From JBBSMX01 sp038232935 (GTDB lineage Bacteria > Bacteroidota > Rhodothermia > Rhodothermales > JANQRZ01): a stretch of 15,738 bases of DNA. Each line of letters opens with the position of its first letter. The first letter of the stretch is position 1. The stretch lies in the NCBI GenBank assembly GCA_038232935.1, contig JBBSMX010000101.1, positions 1 through 15,738 on the forward strand, written 5' to 3'. The notes under the pieces were generated by a model, which did not search any database, was not told where the DNA came from, and saw only the letters and a program-made list of their open reading frames with translations. Shown piece after piece: positions 1 through 7,972 of this stretch. Both the position numbers and the translations under genes were made by a program.

Positions 1-850
1 AGGCCGCGTTGATGGCGATCTGGTGCGCCGCGAGCGCCGCCGTCCCGAGCAGCCCGATCAACAGCGTCGTCGTAGCGAAGAGGCCGGCTTCGAGCCCGAA
101 GCTCACCCCGATGGGCCAGCCGAGATGGAAGAGCGTGCGCAGCGCCACGGGGTCCGGCCGGCGGAGGTGGGTGAGGTCCGCGAGCCGTCGGAAGTCCCGG
201 TCCCCTTCGACGACAGCGAGCAGCCCGCCGAACAGCAGCGCCATCACGACGGCCGAGCTCCATCCGGCCCCGACGAGCCCGAGCTCCGGAAAGCCGAACT
301 TGCCGTACATCAGCACCCAGTTCAGCCCCGCGTTCGCGAACGCCGCGACGACGGTGACCACGAGGATCGGGCGCGGGCGGCCGAGCCCTTCGGCGAAGCC
401 GCGCAGCGCGGTGTACCACAGGTTCGGGAGGACGCCCCAGAGGATCGCGCGGATGTACGCCGCCGCAAGTGCTGCCGTCGCCGGCTCCTGCCCGGCCCAG
501 AGCAGGAGCGTCTCCGCCTGGCTCAGCAGCGCCATCAGCGGGAGGCCGAGCAGCGTCGCCAGCCACAGCCCCTGCCGCACGGCGCGGCCCGCCCCCTCCT
601 CGTCTTCCGCGCCGACGGCCTGGGCCACGAGCGGGTTCACGGCCATCACCACGCCCATGCACACGAGCATGAGCGAGAAGAACACGGACGTGCCCACGAC
701 GCCCGCCGCCATCGCCTCCGGCCCGAGCCGCCCGATCATCACGACGTCCACAAAGCCCATCGCCATCTGCGTGAGCTGCGTGAGCGCGAGGGGAACGGCG
801 AGCACGAGCGTGGCGCGCAGCTCGCGGCGGAGAATCGGGAACGGAAGCAA
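1..850 (-). CDS. MATE family multidrug/Na+ efflux transporter, N-terminal 283 codons
   Basis: Reading the reverse strand gives an uninterrupted frame from 850 to the window edge. It encodes an inner-membrane antiporter of the MATE (MatE/NorM) family, which exports cationic drugs against Na+ or H+. Visible family marks are the N-terminal helix ending LTQMAMGFVDVVMIGRLG, then AVNPLVAQAVGAED, the AAYIRAILWGVLPNLWY stretch, LRGFAEGLGRPRPILV, and ANAGLNWVLMYGKFG before a second transporter half. MATE proteins are usually about 450 aa, so the last third lies outside the window. No ATG lies upstream in frame. I place the start at a TTG (850-848), which gives an N-terminus LLPFPILRREL; the frame is open back to 898. 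A GTG at 882-880 is in another frame, so the exact start is uncertain. It is transcribed divergently from the sensor kinase. Family call is firm; substrate is unknown. Confidence 0.92.
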   Translation of the reverse strand, partial: MLPFPILRRELRATLVLAVPLALTQLTQMAMGFVDVVMIGRLGPEAMAAGVVGTSVFFSLMLVCMGVVMAVNPLVAQAVGAEDEEGAGRAVRQGLWLATLLGLPLMALLSQAETLLLWAGQEPATAALAAAYIRAILWGVLPNLWYTALRGFAEGLGRPRPILVVTVVAAFANAGLNWVLMYGKFGFPELGLVGAGWSSAVVMALLFGGLLAVVEGDRDFRRLADLTHLRRPDPVALRTLFHLGWPIGVSFGLEAGLFATTTLLIGLLGTAALAAHQIAINAA

Positions 851-998
851 CGAAATACGGGGGACGAGGCGACGTCTGCCACGTGAAAAGAAGACCTCTC
901 AACGAACCAGGGGGTGATAAAGGTTCACTCAGGATGGCCGATACCCCCCGTGCCCATGCATTCTTCGGGGGCGCTTCAACGAATTGTTTATCCGTCGC

Positions 999-3092
999 AT
1001 GTCCCCTCTCGCTTCCCCACCTGAGTCCGGCGTTGCGCCCGGTGTGGAGCTCCGCATCTACCGGGTAGTATGCGTGTTGGCGGCAGGGCTCACACCGGCA
1101 TTTGGCTACATCTATCACCGCGTCGACCCGGCGTTTTACGATCCGCTCTGGATGCGCTGGGCGCTCGGTGCCCTTCCGCTGGGGCTCAGCATCGGCACCT
1201 TCCTCAGTCCGTGGGTGCGGGCGCACATCGAGACGCTGGGCTGCCTGTTCGTCTACCTCGTCGTAGCCTGGTTCGCTGGCCTCACGGCCGTGAACAACCT
1301 CGCGCCGGAGTATGCCGTCGGGTACATGCTCATCCTGATGATGATTGGCGTGGCGAACCTCGGCATGAACCTGCTGCGCGTGACGGTGGGCTGCGTCCTC
1401 CTCGCCGTCGCCGCAGCGATGGCCGTAGCGTTCACGCTCCCGAACCCCGGCGTGAACCCGTGGATCTTCTCCTCGTGCATAGCGACCGGCGGACTCGTCA
1501 TCTGCATCAGCACATGGATCCGGCTGGACATGCGCCGGCACGTCCACGCCAGCGAGGCCCGCTACCGAACCGTGTTCGAGAGCACCACCGACGGCATCTT
1601 CCTCGCCGACGCACAGACGCTCGCCTTCCTCCATGCCAACGAGGCCTACCTGGCACTCACCGGCTACACCCTCGAAGAACTCCGCGCTCGCACCCTCCGC
1701 GACATGGTCGTAGCCGAGCGCTCCGCCATCGACCGGGACGTGCGCCAGGTGCTGGAACGGGGCCACCTCGCCGTCGGCGAGCAGCAGCACCGCCGTAAGG
1801 GTGCCACCACCATCAGCCTGGAGGTCGGCCTCAGCAGGATCGACCAGGACGGCCGGCCGGTCCTCTGCGCCACCGCGCACGACCTCACCGAGCAGCAGCG
1901 CATCCGGGCCGAGCTCAACGCTTCGAAAGAATACGCCGAGGAGATGCTCCAGCTGAAGACGTCGTTCCTCCACAACATGAGTCACGAGCTCCGCACACCG
2001 CTCGTCAGCATCCTCGGATTCGCCGAGTTGCTTGCCGAGGAGACCGACGAGGAGGTGCGGGAGATGGCCGCCACGATCCAGCGAAGCGCAAAGCGTCTGC
2101 ACGACACGGTGAACTCGGTGCTGGACCTCGCCCAGCTAGAAGGCAATGGAATCGAGTGCCGGCTGGAAGTGGTGGAGGTCGGCACCGAAGCGGAGGGGGT
2201 GGCGCAGCAACTCCGGTCCCTGGCCGAATCGAAGGGGCTGGCCCTTCGGGTGAAGCTGCCCGCCGATGCCCGCGCCCTCGTGGACCGAGCCGCCCTCCGG
2301 CGCATCCTTACGGTCCTCGTCTCGAACGCCATCAAGTTCACCGAGAAGGGCGGCGTGGGCCTGGACGTCGAGGCGGATTCGCACCGCGTGGTCATCCGCG
2401 TCAGCGACACCGGCGTCGGGATCAGCGAGGACTTCCTCCCTCACCTCTTCGACGAGTTCCAGTAGGAGTCCACGGGGATGGGGCGGAGCTACGACGGCAA
2501 CGGGCTCGGCCTCACCATCACGAAGCGACTCGTAGACATGATGGGCGGCCGCATCATGGTGAAGAGTGTGGTCGGCGAGGGGACCGTGTTCGCCGTCGCT
2601 TTCGGGCGCACGTGGGCCACCGCGGACGAGGCAAACACCCTGGCCGGAACGGAGGGCACGCCGCCCATCCTCACCTCCCGCCCCCGCGTCCTCGTCGTCG
2701 AGGACAACGCTGACACGCGGCGATTCGTCGAGCGGACTATAGCCGAGTACTACGATATCGAGACGGCCGCCGATGCCGAGACCGCCCTCGCCCTCGCGCA
2801 CCGAGCCTGGTTCGACCTGCTCCTGCTGGACGTCAACCTCGGTCGCGGCCCCGGCGGCCTAGAGCTCCTGCGCGAGCTGCGCGCCATGCCGGCGTACGCC
2901 TACGTCCCCGCCCTCGCCGTCACGGCCTACGCCCTCCCTGGCGATCACCGGCACATCCTCGATGCCGGCTTCACCGGCTACCTCGCCAAGCCGTTCACCC
3001 GCGACGAGCTGCTCTACGCACTCGACGGCGTTCTCGCGGCACAGGTCAGCTACTCCACAGGGGACGGTTCGTCCACCGCAACGCGCTTCTGA
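999..3092 (+). pseudogene. Hybrid sensor histidine kinase (membrane sensor-PAS-HisKA-HATPase-REC) with in-frame amber stop
   Basis: This is a 698-codon frame, counting the final stop, broken once by TAG at 2463-2465 (codon 489). I chose ATG 999; a TTG at 984 in the same frame is an alternative. Numbering from 999, residues about 18-176 hold roughly six hydrophobic segments with no recognised sensor name. A PAS domain (about 184-300) starts at ASEARYRTVFESTTDGIFLA. HisKA carries the phospho-acceptor in NMSHELRTPL (His329). HATPase_c shows the N-box LVSNAIKFTEKGG and G1 DTGVGI. The TAG falls in the ATP lid at FQ[TAG]ESTGMG, where relatives read F(K/Q)QESTG, so it replaces a glutamine. After it come G2 GNGLGLTITKRLVD and a complete receiver domain: acidic pair in VVEDNADT, phospho-Asp611 in LLLLDVNLG, Lys664 in GYLAKPF. 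As read, the product would lack the G2 box and the receiver, so it should not work as a kinase. It could be a recent null allele, a sequencing error or a read-through gene. Output partner unknown. Confidence 0.85.
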
Positions 3093-3108
3093 GACGGCTG
3101 CGCGCGGT

Positions 3109-3124
3109 GCGATCCAGTGATCGC
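3109..3124. terminator. Short perfect stem-loop after the sensor kinase gene
   Basis: GCGATC-CAGT-GATCGC, a 6-bp perfect stem with a 4-base loop, starts 17 bases after the kinase stop and lies before the glycosyltransferase. There is no T-tract, so intrinsic termination is only a suggestion. Confidence 0.25.
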
Positions 3125-3182
3125 TGATCGGTATAGGGGTGCCCGTGCGGAGTTCCATCTCCTCGTTGTATCTTGGGCCGCC

Positions 3183-5327
3183 ATGAAAACCACCGCCCCT
3201 CTCCTCTCGCCTCTGCTTCCTGCCGAGCGCACCACGGATGTCGTGGACGTCTCGGTCATTATCGTCAATTACAACGTTCGCGAGTTCTTGGAGCAGGCCC
3301 TCGATTCGGTCGAGCGCGCCGCCGCTGGCTTGACGGTCGAGACGTTCGTGGTGGACAACAACTCGGTGGACGGCTCCGTGGCGATGGTGCGCGAGCGGTT
3401 CCCGCACGTCCGCGTGATCGCAAACGAGGAGAACGTCGGCTTCGGCCGGGCCAACAACCAGGCCATCCGGCAGGCGAACGGACGCTACCTCCTGATCCTC
3501 AACCCGGACACCCTTCTCCAGGAGGACACGCTTCGGACCCTCGTGGATTTCATGGACGCTCACCCCGACGCGGGCGCCTCGGGCTGCCGGATTCTGAACC
3601 CGGATGGGACGTTCGCGCCGGAGAGTCGCCGCGCTTTCCCGACCCCGTCGGTAGCGCTCTACCGGATGGCCGGCCTGTCCCGCCTCTTCCCGAGTAGCAA
3701 GACGTTCGGCCGCTACAACATGACGTACCTCCCGGTCGACGAGGTCTGCGAGGTGGACGCGCTTTCGGGCTCGTGCATGATGGTCCGCCGCAACACCCTG
3801 TATGAGAACAGGGGGGTGGGGGCATGGGGGGATGGGAGGACCGGGCCCCCCGCATCGCTCGAACCGTCAGCCTCTCGCACCTCCACCCTCCCACCCTCCC
3901 ACACCCAGCCCGGCGCTGGGCTGTTCGACGAGGGGTTCTTCATGTATGGGGAGGACCTCGATTGGTGCTACCGCATCCAGCAGGCTGGCTGGCAGATCTA
4001 CTACACGCCCGACACCCAGATCATCCACTACAAAGGCGAGTGCACCCGAAAGGGCGAACTCCGCTACGTCCGCCTCTTTTACGGGGCGATGCTGCAGTTC
4101 ACCGAGAAACACTTCGGGGGCCGCTACTCGCGGACGCTCGCCGGGCTGATCCGGGCGGGCATCCTCGCCCGCGCCGGCGTGAGCATGACCGGCAAGGCCC
4201 TCGCGCGGCTGGCCGTTCCCGTCCTCGATTTCGGGATTGCCCTCCTCATCGGCTTCGTCGTGGCGATGCTGTGGTCGCGGCAGCAGGGCATCGCGTTCCA
4301 GCCGCTCTACTATACGGCGCTCGTCCCGGCCTACGCTTTCTCCGCCGTGCTCGGGATAGGCGCGGCCGGGGGCTACCGCCGCAGCCGCCGCTACCCGATC
4401 CGACCTGTCCTCTCCGGCATCGGCGCAGCCTTTCTCGCGGTGACGACGGTTTCGTTCTTCGTCAAGAGCCTCGCGTTTTCGCGCGCGACCATCCTGATCG
4501 GCTTCCTCGCGGTGGCCGTCATCCTGACGGTGTGGAGGATCGTCGTGAACCGGCGGCAGTACGGGAACCGGCAGGCGCTCCTCGTCGGCAGCACGGCCGA
4601 GGCCGAGCGGCTGCACGGTCTGCTGGCCCGGCGGATCGACCCGCCGATGCGGCTGATGGGTTACGTCGACACGGACGGGACGAATGGACGGGACGGGACG
4701 GCCGTTGCCCGACTCGGCGCGGCCCACCACCTCCGCGACCTCGTCCGTCTCCGCCAGATCGACGATGTCGTCTTCGCTGCCGACAGCCTGACGAACACGG
4801 CGATCCTTCGCCACATGCAGCACCTGCGCGATCTCCCGGTCCAGTTCAAGATCCTCACGCAGGGCCAGGATCGCATCATCGGCAAAGCCTCCATCGACGA
4901 CTTCTCGACGCCGCTGCGCGAGGCCGAGCAGTTCGTGGCCCCGCTTCGTTCGACGGCGGCTCGGCGCGCGCTCGAAGTCCCGGTGGCGCTCCTCGGCATG
5001 GTGCTCCACCCCGTACTCCGCCTGATACTCCAGCTCAGCCCGGCCGGCCCGCGCACGACCCGGCTCCAGCGAATCGCAGCCGCGACGGCGCGGATGCCGT
5101 CCGTGCTCGCCGGCCGCCGCGCCCTCATCGGATACGACGCCGCCGCCCGCATCCAACCGCCGAAGGACTGGGGCCTCCGCCCCGGCATCGTCTCCATCCT
5201 CGACACGCTCGCCGCACCGCCGACGGACATCGTCGAGACGCACCGGGCGTACTGGTTCTACGCCCGCAACCAGTCCGCCACGTTCGACCTCGAGATCCTT
5301 CTGCGCGCCCTCTTCCGTAAAACGTGA
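3183..5327 (+). CDS. GT2 glycosyltransferase fused to a membrane and degenerate sugar-phosphate transferase module
   Basis: 714 aa from ATG 3183; upstream in-frame codons lack family similarity, and no Shine-Dalgarno is seen. Residues about 22-310 form a WbbL/rhamnosyltransferase-like GT2 domain: DVSVIIVNYNVREFLEQAL, VVDNNSVDGS, NVGFGRANNQAIR, the metal-site region LLILNPDT (Asp109), and acceptor-site FMYGEDLDWCYRIQQAGW. Residues about 345-452 contain about four transmembrane helices. Residues about 460-575 resemble the nucleotide-binding CoA_binding_3 fold of polyprenyl glycosylphosphotransferases (RQALLVGSTAEAERL). The C-terminal 120 residues look like a worn-down bacterial sugar transferase: VLAGRRALIGY stands where VLxGDMSLVGPRP is expected, and GLRPGIVSI where VKPGITGL is expected. 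The usual DELPQL motif is absent. It probably acts at the inner face of the inner membrane in surface polysaccharide or glycolipid synthesis. Odd points are an in-frame repeat insertion of about 36 residues in the GT2 domain (residues about 209-245) and a GGACG microsatellite. Catalytic competence of either end is unproven. Confidence 0.88.
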   Translation: MKTTAPLLSPLLPAERTTDVVDVSVIIVNYNVREFLEQALDSVERAAAGLTVETFVVDNNSVDGSVAMVRERFPHVRVIANEENVGFGRANNQAIRQANGRYLLILNPDTLLQEDTLRTLVDFMDAHPDAGASGCRILNPDGTFAPESRRAFPTPSVALYRMAGLSRLFPSSKTFGRYNMTYLPVDEVCEVDALSGSCMMVRRNTLYENRGVGAWGDGRTGPPASLEPSASRTSTLPPSHTQPGAGLFDEGFFMYGEDLDWCYRIQQAGWQIYYTPDTQIIHYKGECTRKGELRYVRLFYGAMLQFTEKHFGGRYSRTLAGLIRAGILARAGVSMTGKALARLAVPVLDFGIALLIGFVVAMLWSRQQGIAFQPLYYTALVPAYAFSAVLGIGAAGGYRRSRRYPIRPVLSGIGAAFLAVTTVSFFVKSLAFSRATILIGFLAVAVILTVWRIVVNRRQYGNRQALLVGSTAEAERLHGLLARRIDPPMRLMGYVDTDGTNGRDGTAVARLGAAHHLRDLVRLRQIDDVVFAADSLTNTAILRHMQHLRDLPVQFKILTQGQDRIIGKASIDDFSTPLREAEQFVAPLRSTAARRALEVPVALLGMVLHPVLRLILQLSPAGPRTTRLQRIAAATARMPSVLAGRRALIGYDAAARIQPPKDWGLRPGIVSILDTLAAPPTDIVETHRAYWFYARNQSATFDLEILLRALFRKT
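3808..3915. repeat. In-frame G-rich/C-rich imperfect inverted repeat inside the glycosyltransferase gene
   Basis: Between the conserved segments MMVRRNTLYE and GLFDEGFFMYGEDLDW lies about 108 bp that GT2 relatives do not have; they join these two motifs almost directly. The left half (3811-3840) is runs of G separated by T, A or CAT. The right half (3879-3910) is the motif CCACCCTCCCACCCTCCCAC. The two halves can pair imperfectly around a central GC-rich loop. The insert keeps the reading frame and codes a low-complexity peptide rich in Gly, Pro, Ser and Thr. This is the layout of a small palindromic repeat element inserted in a gene. No second copy is present in this window. Confidence 0.6.
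4671..4701 (+). repeat. GGACG microsatellite within the glycosyltransferase gene
   Basis: About five units of (G)GACG, one broken by AAT, code DGTNGRDGT in the segment GYVDTDGTNGRDGTAVARLG. Slipped-strand expansion of a shorter GYVDTDGTAVARLG loop would explain it. The frame is kept. Confidence 0.4.
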
Positions 5328-5401
5328 TGCGTACAACGTGAGGGGGCTTCGCCGAAACGAGCAGCCTTGAGCCTCCTCACGTCGTACGTTTTACGCATCA
5401 C
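5324..5401. repeat. Long interrupted inverted repeat between the glycosyltransferase and accA genes
   Basis: The left arm 5324-5343 is GTGATGCGTACAACGTGAGG. The right arm is 5375-5401; its complement begins GTGATGCGTA and ends CGACGTGAGG. That gives a 10-bp plus roughly 9-bp stem with a 7-base bulge and a loop of about 31 bases. The left arm overlaps the glycosyltransferase stop codon and the right arm ends 3 bases before the accA start codon. It fills nearly the whole intergenic gap. It may act as a terminator or attenuator, or be a REP-like element; no T-tract follows on either strand. Confidence 0.6.
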
Positions 5402-5404
5402 TCT

Positions 5405-6382
5405 ATGCACCTGTTCGACTTCGAAAAGCCGCTCTACGAGCTCGAAGAGAAGCTCGGCGAGCTGCGCGCGTACGACGCCGAAGACCGATCGGTCGACCTC
5501 TCGCCGCAGATCGAGGCGTTGGAGACGCGCGTCGAGTCCCTCCGCGACACGATCTACCAGGGCCTCACGCGCTGGCAGCGCGTCCAGCTCGCCCGCCACC
5601 CTGAGCGGCCCTATACCCTCGACTACATTCACGGCATCGTCCGCGGCTTCCGCGAGCTCCACGGCGACCGCCTCTTCGGCGACGACCGCGCGCTCATCGG
5701 CGGCCTCGGGCGGTTCGAGGGGAGCCGATGGGGCAGCCGCGACCGGACGGTGATGGTGCTCGGCCAGCAGAAGGGCCGCGACACCAAGAGCCGGAAGTAC
5801 CGCAACTTCGGCATGCCGAACCCCGAGGGCTACCGGAAGGCCCTCCGGCTAATGAATATGGCCGCCAAGTTCGGCAAGCCCATCGTCACCCTCCTCGACA
5901 CCCCCGGCGCGTTTCCCGGCCTCGAAGCCGAGCAGCGCGGCCAGGCCGAAGCCATCGCCCGCAACCTGCTCGTGATGGCCCGGCTGCCGGTCCCCATCGT
6001 CGTGGTCGTGATCGGCGAAGGCGCGAGCGGCGGTGCGCTCGGGATCGGCGTCGGCGACCGGATTCTGATGCTGGAGAACGCGTGGTACTCGGTGATCTCG
6101 CCCGAGAGCTGCTCTCAGATCCTGTGGCGGAGCTGGGACTACAAAGAAGAGGCCGCCCGCGCCCTCAAGCTGACCGCGCCCGACCTCATCGAGCAGCGCG
6201 TCGTAGACACGATTGTGCCCGAGCCGCGCGGCGGTGCCCACCGCGATCCGCAGGCCGCGTTCGAGGCCACCGGCCGCGCCATCGCCGCCGCCCTCGACGA
6301 ACTCGACGGGATTCCCACGGACGACCTGCTGGCGCAGCGCCTCGCCAAGTTCGACCGGATGGGCGCGTGGGCCGAAGGCTAA
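5405..6382 (+). CDS. accA: Acetyl-CoA carboxylase carboxyltransferase subunit alpha
   Basis: 325 aa, the normal length for AccA. With AccD it forms the alpha2-beta2 carboxyltransferase that moves CO2 from carboxybiotin on AccB to acetyl-CoA, making malonyl-CoA, the first committed step of fatty acid synthesis in the cytoplasm. The N-terminus FDFEKPLYELEEKLGELR is the typical helical AccA start. The crotonase-fold core follows: GFRELHGDRLFGDDRALIGG, GQQKGRDTKSRKYRNFGMPN, PEGYRKALRLM, KPIVTLLDTPGAFPGLEAE, the oxyanion-hole region GEGASGGALGIGVGDR, and SVISPESCSQILWR. No truncation or frameshift. The start ATG 5405 lies directly after the inverted repeat and no Shine-Dalgarno is visible. It is followed 12 bp later by the thioesterase gene, so the two are probably co-transcribed. 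accD is not in the window. Confidence 0.97.
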   Translation: MHLFDFEKPLYELEEKLGELRAYDAEDRSVDLSPQIEALETRVESLRDTIYQGLTRWQRVQLARHPERPYTLDYIHGIVRGFRELHGDRLFGDDRALIGGLGRFEGSRWGSRDRTVMVLGQQKGRDTKSRKYRNFGMPNPEGYRKALRLMNMAAKFGKPIVTLLDTPGAFPGLEAEQRGQAEAIARNLLVMARLPVPIVVVVIGEGASGGALGIGVGDRILMLENAWYSVISPESCSQILWRSWDYKEEAARALKLTAPDLIEQRVVDTIVPEPRGGAHRDPQAAFEATGRAIAAALDELDGIPTDDLLAQRLAKFDRMGAWAEG

Positions 6383-6394
6383 GCCGACCTTCGC

Positions 6395-6805
6395 ATGATC
6401 GAGCACGTCTACCAGCACCGGGTCCGCTACCGCGAGTGTGACCCGATGAGCGTCGTCTACCACACGCACTACGCGGACTACTTCGAGGCGGCCCGGACCG
6501 AGGCGCTGCGCGCGCACGGGTTCCCCTATAAGTCGCTGGAGGACGCTGGGATCATCATGCCCGTCGTGGAGCTGAACGTCCGCTACCACCAGCCCGCCCG
6601 CTACGACGACCTGCTGCACGTCACCGTCCGGTTTCCCGAGACGCCCAGCGTACGTGTCCGCGCCGAGTACGAAGTCCACCGGGCCGACGACCCGACGCTC
6701 CTCGTGAGCGGCACGGTCGTGCTCTGCTTCTTCGACACGGCGCGCCGTCGCCCCGTCCGCGCTCCGCAGCCCCTCCTCGACGTCTTCGAGCGGGCCGAGA
6801 GCTAG
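6395..6805 (+). CDS. YbgC/FadM-like acyl-CoA thioesterase (4HBT hotdog fold)
   Basis: 136 aa, the usual single-hotdog length. It should hydrolyse acyl-CoA thioesters in the cytoplasm as an oligomer. The signature is near the N-terminus: RVRYRECDPMSVVYHTHYADYFE, with Asp16 as the family nucleophile or general base and the VYHxxYxxxxE pattern. The glycine usual three residues after the Asp is a serine here. Later come the core strands VVELNVRYHQPARYDDLLHV and LLVSGTVVLCFFD. It lies 12 bp after accA, which fits a role linked to acyl-CoA or fatty acid metabolism. No tol-pal genes are nearby, so the Tol-Pal context of E. coli ybgC does not apply. Its TAG stop overlaps the stop codon of the convergent AraC-type gene in the palindrome CTAG. 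Confidence 0.9.
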   Translation: MIEHVYQHRVRYRECDPMSVVYHTHYADYFEAARTEALRAHGFPYKSLEDAGIIMPVVELNVRYHQPARYDDLLHVTVRFPETPSVRVRAEYEVHRADDPTLLVSGTVVLCFFDTARRRPVRAPQPLLDVFERAES

Positions 6806-7926
6806 TCGCCGAGGGTACGCCTGCCGTCCGATGCTGAGGCGGCTGCCCGGCGTCGGTAGGCCGTCGGCGCATCTCCTGTCCACCGTCGGAAGGCCCGCGT
6901 GAACGCGCTTGGCTCGGAGAAGCCGAGGAGGAAGGCGATCTCCGCCACCGGCACGTCCGACCGTCCGAGGTGACGGAGGGCGAGGGCGTGTCGGGCCTCG
7001 TCGAGGAGAGCAGAGTAGCTGGATCCCTCGTCCTCTAGCCGTCGCTGGAGCGTGCGGACACCCATCGCGAGCGCGTCGGCCACCTCGTCTACCGCAGGAG
7101 CTTGGCCCCGCAGTTGCTCGGTCACGGCGCGGAGCACGCCCTCGCTCACCGGCCGCGTGCGGCGTGCGGAAAAGACTTCAATGGCAGCGGCGGCTTGCGC
7201 CTCGAAAGCGCTGAGGAGAGCAGGGCTGGCCCTGAGCACGGGCCAGTCGAGCGCAGCGGCGGCGAAGCGGAAGCGGTAGCTGTCGCTCCCATAGTCAACG
7301 GGGGTACCCAGCACCTGCGCCGCCACGGCGGGGGCGTCGGCCTCCGCATCGTGCGCGAATTCGAGAGACGCCGGGGGCAGAGTATCGCCGACGAGCGCGC
7401 CCGCGATGACGAGCGCGCCTGCCACGGTCGCCTCCATCGGGTAGCGCGGACTCCGAAGAAGGTAGTTTCGCTCAGCCGTCCCGACAGCGACGAACTCGAG
7501 CACCGCCTCGCCCCCGAATGCGCCCACAGGCGGCCGCACGACGCGCGCTCGGAGCCCGTCGGTGAAGAGGGTGACGTAGCGGGCGAAGGCGTCGAGGGCG
7601 GCCCCGAGCGTGGACGTGCTCTGGAGGACGTAACCGACGACCCCGAGCGAGGCGATGTCGGCCGCCGCGCCGAGGCGGAGCCCGAGGTGGGCGTCGCCGG
7701 TCGCCGCGACGGCGGCATGCCAGAGGGCTTCCATCTGCGGGCCGGGCACGCGCCCATCGGGGTCGGCGAGGGCGGTGGGGTCGAGCCCTGCTGCCCGCGT
7801 GAGCGCCTCGGCATCAGCGTCCCACCCCGCGGCGAGGGCGTGGAGCATCGAGAGGGGCACGCGGGCGGAGATCGAGACTTCGCCTCCCGGTGCGGCCTCG
7901 TCAATTTGTCGCGTGCGGTCAAGCAT
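6802..7926 (-). CDS. AraC family transcriptional regulator (OruR/ArgR-like N-terminal domain)
   Basis: 374 aa from ATG 7926; ATG 7971 would add 15 residues and is possible. The N-terminal two thirds match the ligand-binding type domain seen in OruR/ArgR-like AraC proteins (Arabinose_bd, PF12625): VPLSMLHALAAGWDADAEALTRAAGLDP, LWHAAVAATGDAHLGLRLG, LGVVGYVLQSTSTLGAALDAF, GSDSYRFRF. The C-terminal 100 residues are the double helix-turn-helix: VDEVADALAMGVRTLQRRLEDEG, then VPVAEIAFLLGFSEPSAFTRAFRRW, ending GDAPTAYRRR. It is a cytoplasmic DNA-binding regulator. The divergent secreted-protein gene and its own promoter are the obvious candidate targets, and an inverted repeat lies in the shared upstream region. 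The ligand is unknown. Its stop codon overlaps that of the convergent thioesterase gene. Confidence 0.92.
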   Translation of the reverse strand: MLDRTRQIDEAAPGGEVSISARVPLSMLHALAAGWDADAEALTRAAGLDPTALADPDGRVPGPQMEALWHAAVAATGDAHLGLRLGAAADIASLGVVGYVLQSTSTLGAALDAFARYVTLFTDGLRARVVRPPVGAFGGEAVLEFVAVGTAERNYLLRSPRYPMEATVAGALVIAGALVGDTLPPASLEFAHDAEADAPAVAAQVLGTPVDYGSDSYRFRFAAAALDWPVLRASPALLSAFEAQAAAAIEVFSARRTRPVSEGVLRAVTEQLRGQAPAVDEVADALAMGVRTLQRRLEDEGSSYSALLDEARHALALRHLGRSDVPVAEIAFLLGFSEPSAFTRAFRRWTGDAPTAYRRRAAASASDGRRTLGD

Positions 7927-7972
7927 CCGTCGCCCGGAGTCAGGTCGAATGAGAAGGCCTCTCGGTAGCATA

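Noticed and set aside
9..917. Plus-strand ORFs of 302 and 287 aa at the left edge
   Set aside because: They lie opposite the MATE gene, whose reverse-strand translation is clearly conserved; the plus products are Arg/Ser/Pro-rich shadows.
3867..5336. 489-aa minus-strand and 498-aa plus-strand alternative ORFs over the glycosyltransferase
   Set aside because: Low-complexity Arg/Pro/Glu-rich products typical of GC-rich shadow frames; the 3183-5327 frame has family motifs throughout.
7102..7968. 288-aa plus-strand ORF opposite the AraC-type gene
   Set aside because: Arg/Gly/Glu-rich shadow with no motif; the minus frame has the double helix-turn-helix.
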